Source of the DNA: Thermus brockianus
GTDB taxonomy: Bacteria > Deinococcota > Deinococci > Deinococcales > Thermaceae
Assembly (NCBI RefSeq): GCF_021462505.1
Contig: NZ_JAKEDV010000010.1
Coordinates: 23,225-87,224, forward strand
Reading direction: 5' to 3'
Length of the DNA stretch: 64,000 nt
Part shown: in pieces, positions 10,091 through 18,461 of the stretch
Position numbering within the stretch: position 1 is the stretch's first letter
Layout: each line of letters starts with the position of its first letter
The notes under the pieces: generated by a model
What the model saw: only the letters and a program-made list of their open reading frames with translations
The model's database searches: none
What the model was told of the DNA's origin: nothing
Position numbers and translations under genes: made by a program

Positions 10091-10828
10091 CTAGTGGGGG
10101 GTAAGCCCCCCGTCCACGCAAAGGGTCTGGCCGGTGATGTACCCCGCCCTTTCCGAAACCAAAAAGGCCACCGCCTCGGCCACGTCCTCGGGGCGGCCGA
10201 AGCGGCCGGCGGGGATCTGCTTGAGGTAGGCTTCCCGCACCTCGGGGGGTAGCTTCTCCGTCATCTCCGTCTCAATGAACCCCGGGGCCACGGCGTTCAC
10301 CGTGATGCCCCGGGCGGCGTACTCCTTGGCCACGGCCCGGGTGAAGCCGATGAGCCCCGCCTTGGAGGCCACGTAGTTGGCCTGCCCCGGGTTGCCGAGA
10401 ATCCCCACCACGCTGGTGATGTTCACGATGCGCCCAAAGCGGGCCTTCATCATGAGCTTGATGGCCTCGCGGGTGGTGCGGAAGACGGCGGAGAGGTTGG
10501 CTTCCAAAACCAGCTCCCAGTCCTCGTCCTTCATGCGCACGAGGAGGGTGTCCCGGGTGATGCCGGCGTTGTTCACCAGGGTGTCTAGCCCGCCCAAAAC
10601 CTCCGCCGCCTGGTGCACCAAGGCGCTTGCCGCCTCCGCCTCCAAGAGGTTCGCCCCCAGGATGCCCACCAAGGGGCTTCCTAGGCGGCGGGCTTCCTCC
10701 GCCACTTCCTCCGCCTTTTCCCGGTTTTGGCCGTAGTGGATGGCCAGGGCAAAGCCCTCCTGGGCCAGGCGGAGGGCGATGGCCCGGCCGATGCCCCGGC
10801 TCGCTCCGGTAATGAGCGCCTTACGCAT
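10091..10828 (-). CDS. fabG: 3-oxoacyl-ACP reductase FabG
   Basis: FabG reduces 3-ketoacyl-ACP with NADPH. It is a 245-residue short-chain dehydrogenase with the cofactor motif TGASRGIG (residues 7-14), the NNAG motif at 86-89 and the catalytic residues Ser139, Tyr152 and Lys156 (YVASK). The C-terminal GYITGQTLCVDGG is family-typical. The ATG has GGAGG upstream and overlaps the fabD stop by 8 bases, indicating translational coupling. Confidence 0.97.
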   Translation of the reverse strand: MRKALITGASRGIGRAIALRLAQEGFALAIHYGQNREKAEEVAEEARRLGSPLVGILGANLLEAEAASALVHQAAEVLGGLDTLVNNAGITRDTLLVRMKDEDWELVLEANLSAVFRTTREAIKLMMKARFGRIVNITSVVGILGNPGQANYVASKAGLIGFTRAVAKEYAARGITVNAVAPGFIETEMTEKLPPEVREAYLKQIPAGRFGRPEDVAEAVAFLVSERAGYITGQTLCVDGGLTPH

Positions 10829-11738
10829 CCTGCACCTCCAACGCCTTTTGCAAGGTTTCTGGGTCGGTGACGGAAAGGGCTTCCGCCCCTTCCAGGGTGC
10901 GGCCCACGAGCCCTTTGAGCACCTCCCCGCTCCCGAACTCCAAAAAGCGGCGCACCCCCCGCCTTTCCATATCCTTTAGGATCTCCACCCAGCGCACGGG
11001 GGCGGTGATCTGCTGAAGGAGGAGCGCCCTAATGGCCTCGGGGTCCTCCACCGGCTGGGCGGTGACGTTGGAGTAGACGGGGAAAAGGGGCTTCCGGAAG
11101 GGAACCCCTTCCAGCTCCTGGGCGAGCCTTTCCTGGGCGGGGGCCATGAGGGAGGAGTGGAAGGGGGCGGAAACGGGCAGGAAGACCACCCGGGCCCGCT
11201 TGGCCTTAAGCCTTTCCGCCGCCATCTCCACCGCCTCTTTTCGCCCGGAGATGACCGTCTGCTCGGGGGCGTTGAGGTTGGCGATCTCCACCCCCTCTAG
11301 CCCTTCCAGGGCGGCTTGGATCTCCGCCAGGGGAAGCTTCAGGATGGCGGCCATGGCCCCCTGGCCTTTGGGCACCGCCTCCTGCATGTACCGCCCCCGG
11401 AGGCGCACAAGCCTTAGGGCGTCCTCTAGCTCCAGGGTGCCGGCGGCCACGTGGGCCGTCCACTCCCCCAAGGAGTGCCCGGCGGCCAGGGCGGGGGGCT
11501 TGCCCCCTTGGCCCAGGTAGGCCCGGTAGGCGGCGTAGCCCACGGCGAGGAGGGCGGGTTGCTGGTTTTCCGTGAGGGTGAGGGCTTCTTCAGGGCCTTC
11601 CCACATGAGGGAGAGGAGGCCCGGCAGGACCGCCTCGGCCCGGTCCAGGACCTCCCGGGCCTCGAGGAAGGCCTCGTAGAGGGCCCTTCCCATGCCCACC
11701 CTCTGCGAGCCCTGCCCCGGGAAGAGGGCCGCCCACAT
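10821..11738 (-). CDS. fabD: Malonyl-CoA:ACP transacylase FabD
   Basis: FabD loads malonyl groups from CoA onto ACP. The 305-residue protein starts with the conserved FPGQGSQ, has nucleophile Ser89 in AAGHSLGE and the catalytic His in SAPFHSSLM. The open frame runs far upstream into fabH, but MWAALFPGQGSQ sets the start at 11738. That ATG overlaps the fabH stop as TGATG, a tight coupling arrangement. Confidence 0.96.
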   Translation of the reverse strand: MWAALFPGQGSQRVGMGRALYEAFLEAREVLDRAEAVLPGLLSLMWEGPEEALTLTENQQPALLAVGYAAYRAYLGQGGKPPALAAGHSLGEWTAHVAAGTLELEDALRLVRLRGRYMQEAVPKGQGAMAAILKLPLAEIQAALEGLEGVEIANLNAPEQTVISGRKEAVEMAAERLKAKRARVVFLPVSAPFHSSLMAPAQERLAQELEGVPFRKPLFPVYSNVTAQPVEDPEAIRALLLQQITAPVRWVEILKDMERRGVRRFLEFGSGEVLKGLVGRTLEGAEALSVTDPETLQKALEVQDA

Positions 11739-12706
11739 CAGGCACCCCCCCAGGTGAGGACCGCCGCCGCCCAGGTGAGCCCGGCCCCGAAGGAAACCAG
11801 GAGCACGTGGTCCCCCTCCCGGATGCGCCCGGCGTCCACCGCCTCCTTGAGGGCCAGGGGGATGGAGGCGGTGGAGGTGTTCCCGTAGCGGTCCACGTTC
11901 ACCACCACCCGCTCCCAAGGGAGGCCAAGCCGCTCCCGGGCGGCATCAATGATGCGGAGGTTGGCCTGGTGGGGTACGAAGGCCTTGATGTCCTCGGGGG
12001 TGAGGCCGGCCTTTTCTATGGCCTCGAGGGTGGCCGTGTTCATCACCCGCACGGCGAACTTGAAGACCTCCCGCCCGTTCATGTACAGGCGGTTTCGCAT
12101 GGAGGTGCCGTCGGGTAGCCTCGGGGCCACGCAGGCGTGGTAGAGCTCCTTGGCCCCAGCGCCGTCCGCCCCCAGGACGAAGGATTTAAAGCCGAAGCCC
12201 TCCCGGACCTTCCCCACCACCGCCGCTCCCCCGGCGTCCCCGAAGAGAACGGCGGTGGCCCGGTCGTTCCAGTCCAGGATCTTGGAAAGGGCCTCGGCCC
12301 CCACCACCAGCACCTTGCGGGCGAGGCCTGCCTCCACCAGGGCGTGGGCTTGGGCCAGGCCATAGACCCACCCCGGGCAGCCCGCAAGGAGGTCGTAGGC
12401 GAAGGCCTGGAGGCCGAAGCGGGCTTGGACCAGGGCGGCGGTATCGGGGAAGAGGGCGTCCGGGGTGTTGGTGGCCACGATGACCCCGTCCACCCCTTCC
12501 AGGGCCCCCGGGTGGCGGGCCAGGAGGTCCTCCACCGCCTTAAAGGCCAGGTCCGAGGTGTACTCGTCCTCCGCGGCGATGCGCCGTTCCCGGATGCCCG
12601 TGCGGGTCACGATCCATTCGTCCGAGGTGTCCAGGTAGGCCTCAAACTCCTCGTTTTTCATGACCCTTTGGGGCGCATAGGCCCCCAGGGCCAGGATGCC
12701 GCTCAT
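11738..12706 (-). CDS. fabH: 3-oxoacyl-ACP synthase III FabH
   Basis: FabH starts fatty acid synthesis by condensing an acyl-CoA primer with malonyl-ACP; in Thermus, which makes branched iso and anteiso fatty acids, branched primers are expected (inference). The 322-residue protein has catalytic Cys110 in LLAGCPGW, His in VPHQANLRI and Asn in DRYGNTS. ATG 12706 has GGAGG six bases upstream. A TATAGT box at 12731-12736 may be its promoter, making fabH-fabD-fabG-acpP one unit downstream of the rpmF terminator. Confidence 0.97.
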   Translation of the reverse strand: MSGILALGAYAPQRVMKNEEFEAYLDTSDEWIVTRTGIRERRIAAEDEYTSDLAFKAVEDLLARHPGALEGVDGVIVATNTPDALFPDTAALVQARFGLQAFAYDLLAGCPGWVYGLAQAHALVEAGLARKVLVVGAEALSKILDWNDRATAVLFGDAGGAAVVGKVREGFGFKSFVLGADGAGAKELYHACVAPRLPDGTSMRNRLYMNGREVFKFAVRVMNTATLEAIEKAGLTPEDIKAFVPHQANLRIIDAARERLGLPWERVVVNVDRYGNTSTASIPLALKEAVDAGRIREGDHVLLVSFGAGLTWAAAVLTWGGA

Positions 12707-12730
12707 GCCCGACCTCCCGTCATGGGCTTT

Positions 12731-12736
12731 ACTATA
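12731..12736 (-). promoter_or_regulatory. -10 box of the fabHDG-acpP unit
   Basis: TATAGT on the minus strand lies between the rpmF terminator and the fabH ribosome binding site, giving a leader of roughly 20 bases. No clear -35 box is visible. Confidence 0.5.
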
Positions 12737-12748
12737 CTCGCGCCCATG

Positions 12749-12778
12749 AAAAAAGTTGAGGCCCCGGAGAGCCGGGGC
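12749..12778 (-). terminator. Intrinsic terminator after rpmF
   Basis: A GC-rich 7-bp stem (GCCCCGG with CCGGGGC, loop of 4) is followed on the minus strand by CTCAAC and a run of six T. It ends the yceD-rpmF transcript before the fab promoter. Confidence 0.75.
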
Positions 12779-12796
12779 TTGGGGATTGAACGGGGT

Positions 12797-12979
12797 CTAA
12801 ACCTCTAGGACCTTGCGCCCGTCGTAGTAGCCGCACTCCGGGCAAACGGTGTGCGGGGGCTTCATCGCCTTGCACTCGGGGCAGGGAACCAGGGTCGGGG
12901 GGGTTAGGGCGTGGTGGCTCCGACGCGCGTCCCGCCGGGCCTTGGAGGTTTTCTTCTTGGGTACCGGGTGCTTCGCCAT
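12797..12979 (-). CDS. rpmF: 50S ribosomal protein L32
   Basis: This 60-residue basic protein is a large-subunit ribosomal component and matches remembered T. thermophilus L32 almost exactly. The N-terminus [20 protein letters not shown] is diagnostic; two CPEC motifs form a zinc site (CPECKAMK and CPECGYY). ATG 12979 is chosen over the in-frame TTG two codons upstream because MAKHPVPKK is the conserved start. It follows yceD, the usual bacterial pairing. Confidence 0.98.
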   Translation of the reverse strand: MAKHPVPKKKTSKARRDARRSHHALTPPTLVPCPECKAMKPPHTVCPECGYYDGRKVLEV

Positions 12980-12994
12980 CTCCAATCCTCCGTG

Positions 12995-13010
12995 GGGGGC
13001 CTTGGCCCCC
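12995..13010 (-). promoter_or_regulatory. Hairpin in the rpmF leader
   Basis: GGGGGCC and GGCCCCC form a 7-bp stem around TT, between a TATACT box (13025-13030, minus strand) and the rpmF start. The TATACT could start an rpmF-specific transcript, and the hairpin would lie in its leader. There is no T-run, so it is not a simple terminator. Confidence 0.45.
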
Positions 13011-13039
13011 GCTAAACCCCTGGTAGTATAGCAGACCCG

Positions 13040-13576
13040 CTAGAGTTCGGGAAGGAGGTCCTTAAGCCCCGTGAAGGGGTGGGAGAGCCCCACCTCGTGG
13101 CCGCAGTCCACCAGGTTGCGGTCGGCCCCGCACACCGGGCAAAGCCCCTTGCACCCCTCCTCGCACAGCACGGTGTAGGGCATCTCCGTGACGAAGGCCT
13201 CCGTGAGGAAGGGGAGGAGGTCCAGGTCGGGAAGGCCAAAGGTGTAGTACTCCTCCTCTTCCTCCTCGTGGAAGACCACCTCCTTCAGGCCCTCCTGGTA
13301 GCGGAGGAGGTGCTGGAAGTGGGCGTGGACGTGGGTGGGGGTGGGCTTGAGGCAACGGCGGCACTCCATGAGGACCACCCCTTCCACCTCGCCGGAAAGC
13401 CAGTACTCTTGGCCGCCCACGGCGGACACCGCCACCTTCCAGTTGGCCTCGCCCTGCAAGGGGAAGTGCTCCTCGCCCACATGGAAGGCCTCCCGCACCA
13501 CGCCTGCGGCCCGGGCGGTGCCTCCTTCCTTCAAAAGGCGGGCTAGGTTAATGCTGGTCACCTCGCGCTGTTCCAT
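13040..13576 (-). CDS. yceD: YceD/DUF177 family protein
   Basis: This 178-residue protein belongs to the YceD (DUF177) family, which is encoded beside rpmF in most bacteria and linked to 23S rRNA accumulation and ribosome assembly. The family's cysteine features are present: LMECRRCLKPT in the middle and CEEGCKGLCPVCGADRN near the C-terminus, a likely zinc-binding knuckle. The ATG at 13576 has TATACT ending 7 bases upstream and no ribosome binding site, so a leaderless start is likely. Confidence 0.88.
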   Translation of the reverse strand: MEQREVTSINLARLLKEGGTARAAGVVREAFHVGEEHFPLQGEANWKVAVSAVGGQEYWLSGEVEGVVLMECRRCLKPTPTHVHAHFQHLLRYQEGLKEVVFHEEEEEEYYTFGLPDLDLLPFLTEAFVTEMPYTVLCEEGCKGLCPVCGADRNLVDCGHEVGLSHPFTGLKDLLPEL

Positions 13577-13583
13577 CCTTACA

Positions 13584-13589
13584 AGTATA
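13584..13589 (-). promoter_or_regulatory. -10 box of yceD-rpmF
   Basis: TATACT on the minus strand ends 7 bases before the yceD ATG. Confidence 0.65.
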
Positions 13590-13987
13590 GCGCCTTTAGG
13601 GCGGATTTCCTAGCCTGACGGGCCAGGGGCTACCCGCGGCGATGGTCACTTGACACGATGGAAAGGGCGCGCCTTTCGCTTTCACATGGTATAGCGAGCC
13701 CTTGAAGGGCCCTCGTCCGTCTTTTTTGGACCGCGTCAAGCGTTACGGTGAAGTGCTAGAATGGGGGTACCGGCACCCGCCGGAGGGCATCTTGACAAAC
13801 GGTTTTCCCCTTGCGCAAGGGCTTTATGCGCTTTGGCCCTCTCATCGCCCGTTCCCCATGCGCCTGCCTAACAGCATAAACCCCCAAAAATGGCCCTTAT
13901 ACGGCGTGTGCATATTCCAGACTTCATCTTTCTCAGAAAACCCCCTCCGGAGCATGCCCTCCAGGACGCTATTCCTAAGGGGTTGCC
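13590..13987. other. Gene-free region upstream of the CRISPR array, probable leader
   Basis: About 400 bases separate yceD from the first repeat, and I see no convincing gene. The DNA nearer the array (13860-13985) is less GC-rich than the surroundings, as expected of a leader. It holds short dyads: GTCA-CT-TGAC at 13645-13654, GCCCTT-G-AAGGGC at 13698-13710 and the palindrome CCCTTGCGCAAGGG at 13808-13821. TTGACA occurs at 13650 and 13792, neither with a well-placed -10 box. The leader is put on this side because the degenerate repeat is at the other end. Confidence 0.5.
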
Positions 13988-14325
13988 GTTGCAAGAGATG
14001 CTTCCCCGTAAGGGGATTGCGACAAGATTTTTCTAGAGGCGTAGGAGTAAATGAAAGCCAGGTTGCAAGAGATGCTTCCCCGTAAGGGGATTGCGACACT
14101 TCGGAGGACGCCCTTACCACGCGCCCGTTCGCCCCGAGTTGCAAGAGATGCTTCCCCGTAAGGGGATTGCGACAGGTAGGGCACCCCGTACCCACCCCAT
14201 ACCTCCTGATAAGTTGCAAGAGATGCTTCCCCGTAAGGGGATTGCGACTGTCCTCCCAGGGTAAAGGGTGTCTACCTAGCCGATAACCGGTTACAAGAGA
14301 TGCTTCCCCGTAAGGGGATTGACGC
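13988..14325 (+). CRISPR. CRISPR array, 5 repeats and 4 spacers, type III-like repeat, no cas genes
   Basis: Four identical 36-base repeats lie at 13988-14023, 14062-14097, 14138-14173 and 14213-14248, with a fifth degenerate one at 14290-14325. Spacers are 38, 40, 39 and 41 bases. The repeat begins GTTGCAAGAG, has the hairpin CCCCGTAAGGGG and ends ATTGCGAC. It closely resembles the T. thermophilus repeat used by type III (Csm/Cmr) complexes, whose crRNA 5' tag is ATTGCGAC; transcription on the plus strand is therefore expected. The last repeat differs at base 4 and ends ATTGACGC. Spacer 1 is about 39% GC, far below the surroundings. Cas proteins must come from elsewhere in the genome. Confidence 0.95.
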
Positions 14326-14442
14326 TGTCTTGCCCTGCCCCCAGGCCCCTCGTGCCGCTTTGGGTGGCCCCGTGCGGGTCTGGGGCGGGGTGGTTTGGGC
14401 TTGCGGGCATAAACTTCCCGGGCAACGCATAGGGCTTTCTGC

Positions 14443-14448
14443 TACCAT
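14443..14448 (+). promoter_or_regulatory. -10 box of rocF
   Basis: TACCAT ends 7 bases before ATG 14456, suggesting leaderless arginase mRNA just past the CRISPR array. Confidence 0.5.
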
Positions 14449-14455
14449 GCCCCCC

Positions 14456-15322
14456 ATGGAACGGGTAGCGGTGGTTGGGGTGCCCATGGACCTGGGGGCG
14501 GGAAGGCGCGGGGTGGACATGGGGCCTTCCGCCCTGCGCTACGCCCGGCTTTTGGAGGAACTGGAAGCCTTGGGCTACCTGGTGGAGGACTTAGGGGACG
14601 TGCGGGTGCCCGTGGCGGAAACCCTTAGGGGGCGCAAGGGGCCCTACCTGGAGGAGATCCGCCAGGCGGCCCTGGACCTAAAGGAGAGGCTTCGCGCCTT
14701 GCCCGAAGGGGTTTTCCCCATCGTCCTTGGGGGGGACCACTCCCTTTCCATGGGCTCGGTTTCCGGCGTGGCCAAGGGGCGGCTTGGGGTTATCTGGGTG
14801 GACGCCCACGCCGACTTCAACACCCCGGAGACGAGCCCTTCCGGGAACATCCACGGCATGCCCCTGGCGGTGCTCTCCGGGCTAGGCTACACCCGGCTCA
14901 CGGAGGTTTTCCAGGCGGTGGACCCCAGGGACGTGGTCCTCATCGGGGTGCGGAGCCTGGACCCCGGGGAGAGGCGGCTTCTGCGGGAGATGGGGGTCAG
15001 GGTCTACACCATGCACGAGGTGGACCGCCTGGGCATCGCCCGCATTGCCGAGGAGGCCTTGGCCTACCTGGACGGCCTACCCCTGCACGTTTCCCTGGAT
15101 GCGGACGTCCTGGACCCCACCCTGGCCCCCGGGGTGGGCACCCCGGTGCCGGGAGGGCTTACCTACCGGGAGGCCCACCTCCTCATGGAAATCCTCGCCC
15201 AGACCGGGCGGGTGCGAAGCCTGGACCTGGTGGAGGTGAACCCCATCCTGGACGAGCGGAACCGCACGGCGGAGATGATGGTGGGCCTGGCTTTGAGCCT
15301 TTTGGGCAAGCGCATCCTCTAG
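14456..15322 (+). CDS. rocF: Arginase
   Basis: Arginase hydrolyses arginine to ornithine and urea using two manganese ions. The 288-residue protein has all metal-binding motifs: GGDHSLSMG, DAHADFNTP and SLDADVLDP. SPSGNIHGMP fits the substrate-binding loop. The frame is open back to 14300 inside the last CRISPR repeat, but MERVAVVGVPMDLGAGRRG is the family start, giving ATG 14456; an ATG three codons upstream is possible. Its TAG stop shares a CTAG with the convergent gene. Confidence 0.95.
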   Translation: MERVAVVGVPMDLGAGRRGVDMGPSALRYARLLEELEALGYLVEDLGDVRVPVAETLRGRKGPYLEEIRQAALDLKERLRALPEGVFPIVLGGDHSLSMGSVSGVAKGRLGVIWVDAHADFNTPETSPSGNIHGMPLAVLSGLGYTRLTEVFQAVDPRDVVLIGVRSLDPGERRLLREMGVRVYTMHEVDRLGIARIAEEALAYLDGLPLHVSLDADVLDPTLAPGVGTPVPGGLTYREAHLLMEILAQTGRVRSLDLVEVNPILDERNRTAEMMVGLALSLLGKRIL

Positions 15323-15738
15323 GGGACCCTGGCCCGAAGGGCTTCCCCAAGGCGGCTTCCCTGGAGAAAGGCCTGGCGCAGGCGGGCGTAGCTGGGGCGG
15401 CGCTTGCGGTAAAGGAGGGGCTCGAGGGCGCCCCTCGCCCACTCGCTCACCAAAACGGGGAAGTCCAGGCCCGTGTCCAGGAAGTAGTTTTCCGCTTCCC
15501 GCCACGCCCCCTCCAGGCGGCGGAAGAGGGCGGCGAGGTCCTTAGGGGGCGGGGCCTCGGGCCAGAGGAAGCCGCTCGCCACGCCCAAAAGCCACGCCCC
15601 CCGGATGCCCTTGGGGAGGCCTTGGGCCAAAAGCCGCACCCCCGCTAAGGGGTCTTCCTCCCATAGCTCTGGGGACAAGGGGGCTAAGGGGTCCTCCACG
15701 TTTCCCTTCACTTTACCCAAGCCCCAAAAAGGGCACAA
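15319..15738 (-). CDS. Hypothetical protein, 139 residues
   Basis: I do not recognise this family. The protein is rich in Leu, Ala, Arg and Pro, looks mostly helical and has no signal peptide, membrane segment or metal motif. The C-terminal half (RRPSYARLRQAFLQGSRLGEAL) is basic. The GTG at 15738 is the longest start; a GTG at 15711 (MKGNVEDPLAPLSPELWEE) just after TAAAG is at least as likely. It converges on rocF with the stops overlapping in CTAG, and lies just downstream of nuoN without an obvious link to complex I. Confidence 0.6.
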   Translation of the reverse strand: MCPFWGLGKVKGNVEDPLAPLSPELWEEDPLAGVRLLAQGLPKGIRGAWLLGVASGFLWPEAPPPKDLAALFRRLEGAWREAENYFLDTGLDFPVLVSEWARGALEPLLYRKRRPSYARLRQAFLQGSRLGEALRARVP

Positions 15739-15774
15739 GGGGGGCCAAGGCCCCCCTTGGGATGCCGCATGGAC

Positions 15775-17055
15775 CTAGCCCGCCGCCAGGGCGGGAAGAA
15801 CGGTTCCCGGGAAAAGCCCGAGGAGGAGGAGGAAAAGGGCCACCAAAAGGGCCACGTTCCGGGCCAGGGGCCTGGGGGCGGCTTCCGCCTCGCCCTTTTG
15901 GAAGACCATGAGGGCCAGGCCCAGGTAGTAGTAGGCGCTCACGGCGCTCGTGAGGAGGGCCAGGACCAAAAGCCCCCACTGCCCCGCCTTGGCCGCCTCC
16001 GTGAAGACCAGGTACTTCCCCCAGAAGCCCGCCAAGGGGGGTAGGCCCAGGAGGGAGAGGGCGGCCACGAAGAGGCTTAGGCCCAGGAGGGGGTCCTTGT
16101 GGAAGAGGCCCTTGAGGCGCTCCAGGGGCACCTGGTCCGGGGAAACCTCCGAGAGCACGGCGAAGGCCAGGCCCGTGGCCAGGACGTAGGTGAGGAGGTA
16201 AAAGCCCAAGGCCTGGGCGTTCCCGGTATAAAGGGCCAGGGCCATGTACCCGGCGTGGGCGATGGAGGAGTAGGCGAGAAGCCTCTTGGCCTCCTTCTGG
16301 CTCAGGGCGGCCAGGTTGCCGATGAGCACGGAAAGGGCCACGAGGAGGGCCAAAGCGTCCCCCGCCCCTGGGGCCACCACCCGGAGGAGGGCGGCGAAGG
16401 CGGCGGCCTTCACCCCCGTGGCCATGAAGAGGACCACCGGGGTGGGGCTACCCTGGTAGACGTCCGGGGTCCAGAAGTGGAAGGGGGCCAGGGCCACCTT
16501 GAAGCCGAGCCCCACCAGGAGGAGGGCCAAGGCCAGGGCGTAGAGGGGGCCTTCCCCGGGGGTGCCCGCCAGGAGGCTTCCCGTGGCCCCGTAGAAGAGG
16601 GCGGTGCCGTAGAGGAAGAAGGCGGCGGCCAAGGCCCCCAGGAGGAAGTACTTGAGGGCCGCCTCGAGGCCCGCCCCCCGCCGCCAGGTGGCGAGGGCGT
16701 AGAGGGGAAGGGAGAGGGCCTCGAGGGCCACCAGCATCAGGACCAGGTTCTTGGTGGAGGCGAGGAGGTGCATCCCCGTGGCGGCGTAGAGGACGAGCAG
16801 GTAGAACTCAAAGCGCCGGGTGCGCACGAGCCCCACGGTCCAAAGGGCCCCCAGGAGGGCGAGGAGGGTGAAGGCCCGGGAAACGCCGTCCACCTGGTAA
16901 GGCCCAAAGGCCTCCGCCCGCCCCCAGGTGAGGAGGAGGGCAAATAGCCCCAGGGAAAGCCCCAGGATGGTGAGCCGCTTGAAGGCGGGGACGGAGACGA
17001 AAAAGCCTAGAAGGGTGAGGACCACCGAGAAGCCGGCCAGCACCAAAAGCGTCAT
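15775..17055 (-). CDS. nuoN: NADH-quinone oxidoreductase subunit N (Nqo14)
   Basis: NuoN is one of three antiporter-like membrane subunits that move protons in complex I. The 426-residue protein is almost wholly hydrophobic (about 14 membrane helices). It carries the conserved antiporter lysines and histidine in segments such as FKVALAPFHFWTPDVYQGSP and KRLLAYSSIAHAGYM, and the Glu in LMLVALEALSLPLYA. It is the last gene of the nuo operon and overlaps nuoM by 4 bases. Confidence 0.96.
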   Translation of the reverse strand: MTLLVLAGFSVVLTLLGFFVSVPAFKRLTILGLSLGLFALLLTWGRAEAFGPYQVDGVSRAFTLLALLGALWTVGLVRTRRFEFYLLVLYAATGMHLLASTKNLVLMLVALEALSLPLYALATWRRGAGLEAALKYFLLGALAAAFFLYGTALFYGATGSLLAGTPGEGPLYALALALLLVGLGFKVALAPFHFWTPDVYQGSPTPVVLFMATGVKAAAFAALLRVVAPGAGDALALLVALSVLIGNLAALSQKEAKRLLAYSSIAHAGYMALALYTGNAQALGFYLLTYVLATGLAFAVLSEVSPDQVPLERLKGLFHKDPLLGLSLFVAALSLLGLPPLAGFWGKYLVFTEAAKAGQWGLLVLALLTSAVSAYYYLGLALMVFQKGEAEAAPRPLARNVALLVALFLLLLGLFPGTVLPALAAG

Positions 17056-18461
17056 GCGCCACCTCCGAGGATGCGGGCGAAGGCCTCCGCCAAGGGCCTA
17101 AGGCCCTGTAGGAAAAAGCCCGGGAAGACGCCCAGGAGGACCAAGGCCAAAACGGCCAGAAGGGCGAAGGGCCACTCTTCCCCCCCAAGGTCCGCCACCT
17201 GCCTCCCCTCCTCCTCCCAGAAGGTCTTCTGGAAGGCGGTGAGGGCGTAGGCGGCGGAGGCGATCACCGAGAGGAAGGCGAAACCCGCAAGCCAGGGGCT
17301 CGCCTTGTAGGCCCCAAGCAGGGTCATGAGCTCCCCGGGGAAGCCGGCGAGGCCGGGAAGCCCCACCATGGCGAGGAAGAGGAAGAGGGCCAAGGCGGCA
17401 AGCCCCGGGGCGCTATGGGAGAGGCCCCGGTAGCGCCCGATCTCCAGGGTGTGAAGCCTTTCATAAAGCCGCCCCGCCAAGAGGAAAAGCCCCCCCGTGT
17501 AGACGCCGCTCGCCGCCAGGAGGTAGAGCCCCCCTAGGGCCCCTTCCGGGGTCCCGGAGAAGACCCCTAAAGCCGCCACCCCCATGTGGGAAACCCCGGC
17601 GTAGGCGAGGAGGGTCTTGAAGTCCTTGGCGGAGAAGGCCACCCAGGCCCCATAGACCGCGGAAAGGGCCGCCAGGAAGAGGAGAAGCCCCTGGAGCTCG
17701 GCGAAGCCCTCGGGGGCTAGGGGGATGGCGTAGCGGAAGAAGGCGAAGACCCCCACCTTGTACAGGGTGCCCATGGCGTCCGCCAGGCCCGAGGGGTGGT
17801 TTTCCCGGTGGAAGAGGGGAAGCCAGGCGTGCACCGGGAAGAGGGGCGTCTTGATGGCGAAGGCCAAGGCGAAGCCCAGGAAGACCCAGAGGGCGGCCTC
17901 GCCCCGCACGGGGTGGGCGAGGAGGTCCTTTAGGAGGAAGGTGGGGCTTCCCCCCAAGGCCTTCACCGCCAGGATGGCGGCCAGCATGGGCAAGGAGCCC
18001 ACCAGGGTGAAGAGGAGGAAGGTGTAGATGGCCCTGACCCTGCCTTCTCCCCCGTAGAAGAGGAGCATGAGGAGGGCGGGGATCAGGGCCGCCTCAAAGA
18101 AGAGGTAGAAGACCACCAGGTCCTGGGCGGAGAAGAGGCCCAGAAGGAGCCCTTCCATGAGGAGGGCGAGGCCCAAAAACCGCCCCTCCACCCGGGCCAC
18201 GAGGGCCCCCAGGAGGACGGTGAGCCCCACCGTGAGGAAGAAGAGGGCGGAAAGCCCGTCCAGGGCGAAGGCCCAGTAGACCCCCGCCCCCGGCAGGAGG
18301 GGCAGGCTTACGGCGAAGCTTTCCCCGCCCCTTTGGGCCAGGAAAAGAGCCAGGTTCAGGGCGAAGGAGGCCAAGGCCCCCAGGACCCCCAAGGCCCTAG
18401 GGGCGCCCAAGAGGAGGAGCACCCCAAAGAGGATGGGTAGGAGGATGGCCAAGACTACCAC
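17052..18461 (-). CDS. nuoM: NADH-quinone oxidoreductase subunit M (Nqo13)
   Basis: NuoM is a proton-translocating antiporter-like subunit of complex I. At 469 residues it matches the Thermus Nqo13 length. Typical segments are [16 protein letters not shown] with the key Glu, [17 protein letters not shown] with Lys and His, and [13 protein letters not shown]. About 14 membrane helices are evident. It overlaps nuoL by 7 bases and nuoN by 4, consistent with translational coupling. Confidence 0.96.
   Translation of the reverse strand: MVVLAILLPILFGVLLLLGAPRALGVLGALASFALNLALFLAQRGGESFAVSLPLLPGAGVYWAFALDGLSALFFLTVGLTVLLGALVARVEGRFLGLALLMEGLLLGLFSAQDLVVFYLFFEAALIPALLMLLFYGGEGRVRAIYTFLLFTLVGSLPMLAAILAVKALGGSPTFLLKDLLAHPVRGEAALWVFLGFALAFAIKTPLFPVHAWLPLFHRENHPSGLADAMGTLYKVGVFAFFRYAIPLAPEGFAELQGLLLFLAALSAVYGAWVAFSAKDFKTLLAYAGVSHMGVAALGVFSGTPEGALGGLYLLAASGVYTGGLFLLAGRLYERLHTLEIGRYRGLSHSAPGLAALALFLFLAMVGLPGLAGFPGELMTLLGAYKASPWLAGFAFLSVIASAAYALTAFQKTFWEEEGRQVADLGGEEWPFALLAVLALVLLGVFPGFFLQGLRPLAEAFARILGGGA

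Noticed and set aside
13792..13830. TTGACA at 13792 as a -35 box of the CRISPR leader promoter
   Set aside because: No TANNNT box lies 16-18 bases downstream; the nearest AT-rich hexamer is about 25 bases away.
13702..14085. A 127-codon open frame on the plus strand running into the CRISPR array
   Set aside because: It reads through the first repeat and part of the second, has no family resemblance or ribosome binding site, and is best explained as chance coding in leader DNA.
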